This document shows positions 31,208 to 36,782 of a stretch of 36,782 bases of DNA, one piece after another. Each line of letters begins with the position of its first letter. Positions within the stretch are counted from its first letter, which is position 1. Under the pieces are notes generated by a model. That model did no database searches. It was not told the DNA's origin and saw only the letters and a program-made list of their open reading frames with translations. Source of the stretch: Phenylobacterium sp. (GTDB lineage: Bacteria > Pseudomonadota > Alphaproteobacteria > Caulobacterales > Caulobacteraceae); NCBI GenBank assembly GCA_003136395.1, contig PLEH01000040.1, forward strand, positions 1-36,782. The letters are read 5' to 3'. A program made the translations under genes and the position numbers.

Positions 31208-31896
31208 CTTGAACAGCCTCTTTGTCATGCGAAGGTTCATATCAGAACGCCCCCTGCCGTCGGCTCCAAACACATTCGTTTAGTTTACCGCAGCAATAAT
31301 TCCCCGAAACTCAGCTATTGATAGATTTAGAAGACATCTCTTCTGCTTCCGAGATGGCCATCACTTCACCTGAGAAAGCCTAGAACATGCCGGTGTGAGC
31401 CAAATGCGGACTCACTTTTAGATCTATTCTGAAGTGTGAAACTGTGAGACCCAGTGGCCCAAGGCCTCGCCTATATACGAGCATTATACAAACATTAATC
31501 TATCCGCCCGGCCATGGAAGAGCTTTCCCCTAAGAGGCGAGTTGCCGAGCCCGCCGCCGAAGGGCGTCCACACACGGACTTCTGATCGCCCGCGCCTTAT
31601 GCCCCTCGAATGACCGACAGGACCGCACTCATTTGTCGGCGGACGCCAACGCGGGAGCCGCCGCCTTGATCCCGCGGGTTCAGCTGGACACCGCCGACAT
31701 ACCCGGGGGCGGCCAACTGCGCCTCATGCGGCGCGGTGCTGAGTTCTCAATCAGGTCGGGCGCCATCGAGCTTATGAACAGTCGCCTACATGGACTTTCT
31801 AAGGTCCGCTTTGGGTCGAAAGCGGACATTGGCTCGATGCCGGAAAGCGGACTCCGCGAACGACGCGAGTGGATGGGTTGCGGACATTGGCCCGCT
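31208..31896. other. Intergenic gap with promoter region and palindromes
   Basis: 689 bp without a gene I can support. 31290-31510 is AT-rich (TATATACGAGCATTATAC near 31471) and likely holds the promoter of the PEP-CTERM gene and older debris. The open frames at 31633-31980 run through palindromic repeats and are rejected. Confidence 0.5.
31801..31893. repeat. Palindrome cluster 2
   Basis: GGTCCGCTTTGGGTCGAAAG continuing CGGACATTGG, then CGGAAAGCGGACTCCGCG and a partial TGCGGACATTGGCCCGC. Lies just past the 3' end of the secreted protein gene at 31897. Confidence 0.75.
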
Positions 31897-32355
31897 TCAG
31901 ATGCCGTCCTCCCAGCCGGACCCCTCATCGCAGAAATACTCATTCCGGGTAGGCCCTTGTTCGTTGAAGCGGATCGTTGAGGCCATGCCGTTGCGCATTA
32001 CTGTCAGCCGGTCTGAGCCAAGCACGACGCGTCCGTCGTCGGCGCCACGCCCGAGCGTGCACGGGTAGCTGCCCATGAACTTGCTGCCATTCTTGATGAT
32101 GGCAATGCGTTGCTGGCCATGCAGCGACACGGGGTTGGCGAAAACCAGATAGTAAATCCCGTACGCCGAGTTGAGGACGCGTATGGTCCCAAGCCGCCGG
32201 ATCGTCGTGTTGGGCAATCGCCCCTGAGGGTCGTGCTTCGCGAACACTGATCTTGGAGAAGCCGGGCGTGTGTCGGCCGCCGCAGTAGCCGACGCACTGA
32301 CTGACGCCAGGAAGACCATTGCGACAATGGCCGAGAAATTTGCGCTTTGCCGCAT
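31897..32355 (-). CDS. Secreted protein of unknown function
   Basis: 152 aa, ATG 32355. Signal peptide about 1-26 (ANFSAIVAMVFLASVSASAT). The mature part has a region like a small beta domain (LGTIRVLNSAYGIYYLVFAN, RIAIIKNGSKFMGSY) and one Cys pair far apart (SYPCTLG, EYFCDEG), which may form a disulfide in the periplasm. I do not recognise a family. No clear SD is present. It is flanked on both sides by the GTCCGCT palindrome. Confidence 0.7.
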   Translation of the reverse strand: MRQSANFSAIVAMVFLASVSASATAAADTRPASPRSVFAKHDPQGRLPNTTIRRLGTIRVLNSAYGIYYLVFANPVSLHGQQRIAIIKNGSKFMGSYPCTLGRGADDGRVVLGSDRLTVMRNGMASTIRFNEQGPTRNEYFCDEGSGWEDGI

Positions 32356-32382
32356 GGAGGAACCCTAAGCCTGGGCTGCAAA

Positions 32383-32433
32383 TGTCCGCAATGGGTCGAA
32401 AGCGGTCCCTGGCTCACTGCCCAAAAGCGGACG
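32383..32433. repeat. Palindrome cluster 3
   Basis: GTCCGCAATGGGTCGAAAGC, GGTCCCTGGC, then GCCCAAAAGCGGACGT. It sits between the minus-strand genes at 31897 and 32441. Confidence 0.75.
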
Positions 32434-32440
32434 TCAGTCG

Positions 32441-32767
32441 CTATCGCTTAGCGACTCCTCGGGAGGGGTCCGCCTTGATGATCTGCCTCAGGCGGAACGT
32501 GATGTGCGTTCGAATGGCTTGCGTGTGGTCGGGTTTGAGGGCATCCGGCCGCTCAATCGGAGGAACAGGAAACGGGATCATTGGTCCGCATCGCTCGACC
32601 GCGCGGTCAACCATCGTATCGAACGGCTCTGTCTTGAACTGGGTCGCAACGCCCTGGAGGCAGTCGCCGACCTCTGTGTACAGGTCGGGGCCGCCAGGGC
32701 CTGTCGGCGATGCCCCCTGAGCCAAGATCGAGATCGCTGCCGCCAACGCCAGGGCTGCTGAGCTCAC
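32441..32767 (-). CDS. Small secreted protein, unknown function
   Basis: 108 aa from GTG 32767; AAGGAGG lies seven bases upstream, a very good ribosome site. Signal peptide about 1-20 (SSAALALAAAISILAQGASP). The mature part has two Cys (GDCLQGV, ERCGPMI), probably disulfide-bonded, and a C-terminal amphipathic helix (AIRTHITFRLRQIIKAD). I recognise no family. Likely periplasmic. It lies alone between two palindrome clusters on the same strand as its neighbours. Confidence 0.7.
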   Translation of the reverse strand: MSSAALALAAAISILAQGASPTGPGGPDLYTEVGDCLQGVATQFKTEPFDTMVDRAVERCGPMIPFPVPPIERPDALKPDHTQAIRTHITFRLRQIIKADPSRGVAKR

Positions 32768-32855
32768 CTGAAGCCTCCTTTGACTGACACCGGGTAGTGT
32801 AGACTAACCGATATCTCGGGCATATCGCATCCCGTGGCAGGAGGCTCACCGGGAA

Positions 32856-32938
32856 GTCCGCTATGGGTCGAAAGCGGTCGTTGGCGCCGCGTCCAAAAGC
32901 GGACCCCGTGAACGTCAGGATCGGGGGAAAGCGGACGT
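32856..32938. repeat. Palindrome cluster 4
   Basis: GTCCGCTATGGGTCGAAAGC, GGTCGTTGGC, GTCCAAAAGCGGACC and a third partial unit GGGGGAAAGCGGACGTT, ending at the stop codon of the TPR gene. Confidence 0.8.
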
Positions 32939-34402
32939 TCAGCGCTTGATCAGCTTCGGATCCAGCCGGACCGCCACCGCGTCGTCCGCATCTGCCCGAT
33001 GCAGGTCACGCTTCAGGCCGTAGGCCATACTGCGGAAGTAGAAGGCCAAGGCGTCGTCGCTCTTGAGCGCGATGGCCTGGGTCAAATCGGCGACCGCGGC
33101 ATCGCCATTGCGCTTCTCGAGGTTGACCAACCCGCGGCCGCGCCACGCCTCTTCGTCCGACGGGTTGAGCTTGATCGCCCGGGCATAGTCAGCAAACGCC
33201 CCGTCGTAGTCGGCCTTGGCGTGGCGCAGGAAGCCGCGGTGGCGGTAGGCGGGTCCGCTGTCGGGCCGAAGTCGGATCACGTCGCTGAAGTCGGCGATGG
33301 CACGATCCGTCTCGCCGCTGGCCTCCAGCGCCTGGCCACGGTTCATGTAGGCGGCGGCGAGCCTGGGATCCAACGCCACCGCCTTGCCAAGGTCGGCAAT
33401 CGCGTCCGCCCAGTCGGCCTTGGCCAGATAGGCGGCTCCGCGATTGTTGTAGGCGTCGCGGAAGTTGGGCTGCAGCTCAATGGCGCGGTTATAGTCGGCG
33501 ATGGCGAGGTCGCGTTCGCCGCGGGCGAAGTAGGTGTCGCCGCGCGCCTTGATGGTCTCCGCCGCAGTCGGGTTGAGGGCGATGGCGCGGCCGAACTCGG
33601 CGAGGGCTTCGCCCGTCCGGCCGCTCGCCTGCAAGGAGAGGCCTCGATCATGATGAGCGCCGGCATTGTTGGGGTCGAGGCGGAGGGCCTCGGCGGCGTC
33701 CGCTTCAGCGCGCGCCTCGTCGCCCTTCTTGTGCCAGGCCATGCCGCGGTCGCGCCATGCGGTTGGGTCAACTGGGTTGAGCGCAATGGCGGTGGAGAAA
33801 TCGGCGATGGCGCGATCCTGATCGCCCTGGTTGCCGTAGAGCGCACCGCGGCTGACGAAGATCGCCGGCTCCTTGGGCGAGAAACGCGCAGCCTCCGTCA
33901 AGTCGGCCAGGGCGTCGGAGTGATCGCCGGCCTTCAGCGCGAGGGCTGCCCGGTTCAGGTAGGCGACGCCTAGCGTCGGATCGACCGCGAGCGCCGCGCT
34001 GTAGTCGGCGAGTGCATGGGCATCATCACCCTTGGCCGCGTAGGCGATGCCGCGGTTTACGTAGGTCTTGGCGAAGACGATTGGGCTCTCCGCCGCGGAC
34101 TCGCCCAGACGGATCGCCGCATCGTAGTCGGCCATGGCGTGGTCGAGGTCGCCGCGGCTCTGATAGGCGAAGCCTCGGTTGCGGAGCGCGATGGCGAGGT
34201 CGCCGGGGCGCGAGGCCTTGTCCTGAATGATGTGGGTGCAACCCGGCACGGCCTTTTCGGGCTTCCCCGAACTGCAGGCCGTGCGGTCTGGGCTGGCGAC
34301 AACCCGCTCACCCTCCTGGGCGCGGGCCGAGCCGATCGCCAAGGCCAGAACCAGAGCGGGGAGAGCTCCGCGCAGAGCTACATTCCGGATCGTTGGACGC
34401 AC
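32939..34402 (-). CDS. Exported TPR repeat protein
   Basis: About 487 aa from GTG 34402, chosen because it gives a normal signal peptide (RPTIRNVALRG, then ALPALVLALAIGSARA); GTG 34411 and TTG 34447 are alternatives. From about residue 65 to the end there are roughly eleven or twelve 34-residue TPR units of the type NRGxAYxxxGDxDxAIADYxxAIxLxP, almost without spacers. A Cys pair (TACSSGKPEKAVPGCT) lies before the first repeat. TPR arrays bind peptides or proteins; the export signal puts this one in the periplasm. The repeats are very even, which suggests recent internal duplication. No partner can be named. Confidence 0.85.
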   Translation of the reverse strand: MRPTIRNVALRGALPALVLALAIGSARAQEGERVVASPDRTACSSGKPEKAVPGCTHIIQDKASRPGDLAIALRNRGFAYQSRGDLDHAMADYDAAIRLGESAAESPIVFAKTYVNRGIAYAAKGDDAHALADYSAALAVDPTLGVAYLNRAALALKAGDHSDALADLTEAARFSPKEPAIFVSRGALYGNQGDQDRAIADFSTAIALNPVDPTAWRDRGMAWHKKGDEARAEADAAEALRLDPNNAGAHHDRGLSLQASGRTGEALAEFGRAIALNPTAAETIKARGDTYFARGERDLAIADYNRAIELQPNFRDAYNNRGAAYLAKADWADAIADLGKAVALDPRLAAAYMNRGQALEASGETDRAIADFSDVIRLRPDSGPAYRHRGFLRHAKADYDGAFADYARAIKLNPSDEEAWRGRGLVNLEKRNGDAAVADLTQAIALKSDDALAFYFRSMAYGLKRDLHRADADDAVAVRLDPKLIKR

Positions 34403-34515
34403 CCTATACACCCGACAAGATCGCGCAGCCTTACCGCCGCAAACCAAGGAGCAGCCTAGTCAGTAGGCAAACTCTGTCCACCTCGACACGAGGGTCGCCC
34501 GATCAACCCCCGAAG

Positions 34516-34625
34516 GTCCGCTAAGGGTCGAAAGCGGTCTTTAGGTCGGTGCCCGAAAGCGGACCCCGTAAATGTCAGGAACGGGGGGAAAGCGGACGTT
34601 GGCATCGTGGGCCAATAGCGGACCT
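34516..34625. repeat. Palindrome cluster 5
   Basis: GTCCGCTAAGGGTCGAAAGC, GGTCTTTAGG, GCCCGAAAGCGGACC, GGGGGGAAAGCGGACGTTGG and AATAGCGGACC: the longest cluster, four to five half-units. Confidence 0.8.
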
Positions 34626-34668
34626 AAGCCAGACGATCCCATAAGCGGGCCGCAGGCGTGAAGCCGTA

Positions 34669-35427
34669 TCACCCGCGCGACGCGGTCGCTCGCCGCCGCC
34701 AAGCCTCCGCTGAGGTCGCATAGGGCTTGCCAGCAATATAAGCCCCCCAAGCCTGCTGGAGCGTCTGACCGAGGGTCTCGCGAAGAAGCGCCTGGCCGTC
34801 TTCACCCGCGCGCAAGGTCGCGTTAACGCGGGTGATGGTTCCCGGATGGCCCTGCTCGACCCAATCCAGGAAGCCCGCCGACGCCTGATAACCATCATGC
34901 CAGGTTGCGCCGTCTGGCCGGAAAGCGCGGCCTGGGTCGTCGGGGATTAGGACGTAGTAGCGCATGTAGTCGGCAATCCCCTCGACCAGCCAGCCTGCGG
35001 CATGAGGATAGCGTTGCACCACGTGGACCATCTCATGCGCAATCATCGCGAGGGCGTCGGGGTCACGTAGCCGGGCGAGGAGACCGCGGGCGTCGACCTC
35101 GATCACCGACTCGTGGGTTAGGGCCGGCGCCCCCTTGATCTTGATGTCGTTGAATTCGATGGTGATCTGATCGACTGTCACAAATCCTGGCGAGGCCAGT
35201 CGGGTGGTGATCGTGCGCCACCAGCCATCCGCCAAGCGCGTGAGAACGCTGCTCCAGGCCTCAAGCGCCTTGCGCTCGGCGCTGCTGAATTGCCGGCCGT
35301 AGGCGAAGGTCAGGAGCGGAGGATTTGATTGACCCCGGCTGGCCGTCGCGCTCGCCAGACAGCCCAAGCCGCCGGCCATGAATGCGCGGCGGCGCGCTCT
35401 CAGCACGCGTTCCACGCGTCTAGGCAA
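34669..35427 (-). CDS. Basic secretory protein-type metallopeptidase (peptidase of plants and bacteria family)
   Basis: 252 aa if TTG 35427 is the start; GTG 35415 is an alternative that keeps the signal. The N-terminus has RARRRAFMAGGLGCLASATA, a possible Tat signal. The zinc site is HEMVH (131-135) followed by GWLVEGIADYMRYY (Glu149), the BSP-family arrangement in which HExxH and a downstream EG(I/L)ADY act together. The family is known from plant defence proteins and bacteria; substrates are mostly unknown. A small membrane protein gene ends nine bases upstream, so the two are an operon. It should act outside the cytoplasm. Confidence 0.82.
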   Translation of the reverse strand: MPRRVERVLRARRRAFMAGGLGCLASATASRGQSNPPLLTFAYGRQFSSAERKALEAWSSVLTRLADGWWRTITTRLASPGFVTVDQITIEFNDIKIKGAPALTHESVIEVDARGLLARLRDPDALAMIAHEMVHVVQRYPHAAGWLVEGIADYMRYYVLIPDDPGRAFRPDGATWHDGYQASAGFLDWVEQGHPGTITRVNATLRAGEDGQALLRETLGQTLQQAWGAYIAGKPYATSAEAWRRRATASRG

Positions 35428-35436
35428 GACTCGCCA

Positions 35437-35655
35437 TCACCGCCCATGGGCCGGAAAGTAGCGGCGCCAAATTCCCTCTAGGAGCACCGCGAACGACGTG
35501 ATGACGCACGCGATAGCCAAGGTCGTCGTTGGGTCATTCTTGGCGGCCATCCAGACCACTTGGCCCTTTGTCACAACGAACGCGAAGAAGACCGCAGCCC
35601 AGACGAGGAGCTTCCACAACTCTGGCCGCCTTGGCGATGGACGATGTTCTGACAT
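35437..35655 (-). CDS. Small two-TM membrane protein
   Basis: 72 aa from ATG 35655 with GGAG six bases upstream. Short basic start (SEHRPSPRRPELWK), helix 1 LLVWAAVFFAFVVTKGQVVW and helix 2 TTLAIACVITSFAVLLEGIW, then RRYFPAHGR. Both ends are probably cytoplasmic. No family is recognised. It precedes the metallopeptidase gene by nine bases and could be its membrane partner. Confidence 0.65.
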   Translation of the reverse strand: MSEHRPSPRRPELWKLLVWAAVFFAFVVTKGQVVWMAAKNDPTTTLAIACVITSFAVLLEGIWRRYFPAHGR

Positions 35656-35718
35656 GGAATGCTCCGATCACCCGGACGATAGGCTCCCCCGCGCCAATAG
35701 CGATCCAATTCGCTGAGA

Positions 35719-35827
35719 GTCCGCAATGGGTCGAAAGCGGACTCTAGGTTGGCGCCCGAAAGAGGACATTCCGAGAGTCCGCTTTCGGCGACTAAGCCAA
35801 TGTCCGCTTTCGACCCAGAGCGGACAT
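35719..35827. repeat. Palindrome cluster 6
   Basis: GTCCGCAATGGGTCGAAAGC, GGACTCTAGG and GCCCGAAAGAGGACATT, followed by the same unit in inverse orientation (AGTCCGCTTTCGGCG, TGTCCGCTTTCGACCCAGAG, CGGACATT). Both orientations meet here. Confidence 0.8.
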
Positions 35828-35873
35828 TTGAGGATCGGCTTTCCACCCATCATGGACGCGCGAAACCGCCTTT

Positions 35874-36398
35874 TCAGGGTCGCACCTTAAATCCGTCCTC
35901 TGGCGAGACCCACATGACGGTAGGCTTTATCGCTGGTTGCGCCGCGCCATCGACTGTCACGTTTGCGACGAGAGCATCGCCCTCACCGACGTACCCGGTG
36001 CAAATCTCGTGGCCGTAAATGCCCCTTCGGGCCGCCGCTGCGCTCTGCCTAAGCTTTGTGGTTTGGTCGGCAGTGGCAGGGGCGCCGGAAATAGTGAACT
36101 CCGCTGCCGCAATATCGCCTGGTCGAATAAAGCCGCAAACGCGGTTCGATTTGATCGTCACAGTCGAGATAGTTCGCATCGTGATCGGCGGCGTGGCCGA
36201 TATCAACACCGTGGCTGGATTAACAATCCCGCCGTTCGGCCCGAGTTCATAAGCCGCTAATGACTGGCAGGATTTGGTAGCGAGGTTGGGCTGATAGCAC
36301 TGAAGCTTTCCGTCAGAAGCCGGAGTAATTGGTGACGGCAGGGGAGCGACGGCGGCGGATATGGCAGCGCTGATCGCCAGAAGCTGGAACAGTCCCAT
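35874..36398 (-). CDS. Secreted protein of unknown function
   Basis: 174 aa from ATG 36398; GGGGGAG four bases before it is a good ribosome site. Signal peptide about 1-18 (FQLLAISAAISAAVAPLP). The mature part has four Cys (LQCYQP, KSCQSL, RVCGFI, EICTGY), probably two disulfides, and beta-rich sequence. A TISGAPATADQTTKLRQ loop may be a helix. It looks like the Caulobacterales-type unknown exported proteins. No motif for an enzyme. Flanked by palindrome clusters 6 and 7. Confidence 0.7.
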   Translation of the reverse strand: MGLFQLLAISAAISAAVAPLPSPITPASDGKLQCYQPNLATKSCQSLAAYELGPNGGIVNPATVLISATPPITMRTISTVTIKSNRVCGFIRPGDIAAAEFTISGAPATADQTTKLRQSAAAARRGIYGHEICTGYVGEGDALVANVTVDGAAQPAIKPTVMWVSPEDGFKVRP

Positions 36399-36472
36399 TT
36401 TTCTCCCCCGTAGTTGCTTTCAGGTTGGCACAATCATTCGAAGGCGGCCAAGGGGATGGCCGCGCTAAACAA

Positions 36473-36520
36473 TGTCCGCTACCCCCCCATAGCGGACCTT
36501 CGGAGAGTCCGCTTTCGGGC
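36473..36520. repeat. Palindrome cluster 7
   Basis: TGTCCGCTACCCCCCCATAG, CGGACC, then GAGAGTCCGCTTTCGGGCAG. The last cluster before the right island-edge repeats. Confidence 0.75.
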
Positions 36521-36543
36521 AGTTCGGTACGACGTGAGGCGCG

Positions 36544-36571
36544 GGTCAGAAGTGTCGCTCGATCCCGCGAC
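36544..36571 (-). repeat. Inner right copy of the island-edge repeat
   Basis: GGTCAGAAGTGTCGCTCGAT then CCCGCGAC; inverse of the left copy with the GGGATC core. 36399-36782 contains no gene I can support, only repeats. Confidence 0.8.
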
Positions 36572-36630
36572 TGCCGGCATTTCGTCACGCCTTAAGCCAA
36601 TTTCCGCGAAACTTAGCCGACGGGTCCGTC

Positions 36631-36689
36631 TGGTCAAAAGTGTCGCTCGTTTCCGCGATCACTATAACCCCTCCCCTTGCGGGAGAAGG
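36631..36689 (-). repeat. Right arm of the 59-bp inverted repeat flanking the island
   Basis: Reverse complement of 21047-21105 with seven differences (52/59). It includes TGGTCAAAAGTGTCGCTCGT, TTCCGCGATCACTATAACCC and CTCCCCTTGCGGGAGAAGG. Confidence 0.85.
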
Positions 36690-36690
36690 T

Positions 36691-36750
36691 GTCGGCCGAA
36701 GGCTGACGGATGAGGGGCTTTGCTCCGCTATCCGCGCCACCCCTCATCCG
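36691..36750. repeat. Compound palindrome at the right island edge
   Basis: GTCGGCC-GAA-GGCTGAC (36691-36707), then perfect 11-bp arms CGGATGAGGGG (36707-36717) and CCCCTCATCCG (36740-36750). Common type of intergenic hairpin in this group. Confidence 0.75.
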
Positions 36751-36782
36751 ACCGCTTCGCGTGTCCAGCGGATTGATGGGTA

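Noticed and set aside
28140..31500. Search for a CRISPR array near cas1
   Set aside because: No regularly spaced identical repeats with unique spacers. The palindromes downstream of cas1 have uneven spacing and occur in gaps far from it, so they are not a repeat-spacer array.
31633..31980. Plus-strand 115-aa frame
   Set aside because: Runs through palindrome cluster 2 and the end of the secreted gene on the other strand; composition is that of the repeat.
32999..33973. 324-aa plus-strand frame opposite the TPR gene
   Set aside because: Regular Val/Gly/Ala pattern is the mirror of the TPR repeats; the minus-strand TPR signature explains it.

Overview
The window is GC-rich alphaproteobacterial DNA, most probably from Caulobacterales (Caulobacteraceae, Phenylobacterium/Caulobacter-like). 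Evidence for this is the gene block SRP RNA-dnaX-cupin-ybaB-recR, the block rmuC-def-fmt-truA, FixJ-type and hybrid two-component proteins, a perfect CtrA-type site (TTAA-N7-TTAAC), a PEPxxWA-CTERM protein and intergenic palindromes typical of this group. The assignment rests on gene content and motifs; no database was searched.

Layout. 1-4.25 kb is a scar of mobile DNA: an IS110-family insertion sequence, then radC and a Toprim-domain gene of the plasmid/ICE type, then a chimeric ParB-XRE gene and a doubtful ORF. 4.2-10.9 kb holds signalling genes: a Crp/Fnr regulator, a FixJ-like regulator whose receiver has lost its phosphoacceptor, and two convergent membrane hybrid histidine kinases with look-alike N-terminal membrane domains. 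10.9-13.2 kb holds a YghU-type glutathione transferase, a 43-residue membrane peptide, a DUF2277 protein and an exported methyltransferase-like protein. 13.3-21.0 kb is core genome: the 4.5S/SRP RNA with its own promoter, dnaX, an exported cupin protein, ybaB, recR, a 31-bp inverted repeat, rmuC, def, a lipoprotein with a CtrA-type site, fmt and truA.

From 21.05 to 36.69 kb lies an island bracketed by a 59-bp inverted repeat (52/59 identical). Its left part has an ImmA/IrrE-XRE gene with a probably frameshifted partner, a small membrane protein and a 30-residue membrane peptide. Its centre (23.9-30.3 kb) is the most interesting part of the window. It is two divergent operons: HTH protein, HNH-like zinc protein and a 1056-aa family B DNA polymerase on one strand, and a winged-HTH-like protein and a Cas1 integrase on the other. 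There is no cas2, no effector and no CRISPR array. Cas1 + PolB + HNH-like + HTH is the gene set of a casposon (self-synthesising transposon that uses Cas1 as integrase). All catalytic residues of Cas1 and of the polymerase and exonuclease sites appear intact. I could not find terminal inverted repeats or a target-site duplication, so this is either a bacterial casposon-like element with unrecognised ends or a domesticated Cas1-PolB system. Two of its genes have Shine-Dalgarno sequences inside predicted hairpins.

The right part of the island (30.3-36.5 kb) alternates mostly exported minus-strand proteins (PEP-CTERM protein, two unknown secreted proteins, TPR protein, basic-secretory-type metallopeptidase, membrane protein, another secreted protein) with seven clusters of one GTCCGCT/AGCGGAC palindrome. 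Nearly every gap holds one cluster, which looks cassette-like.
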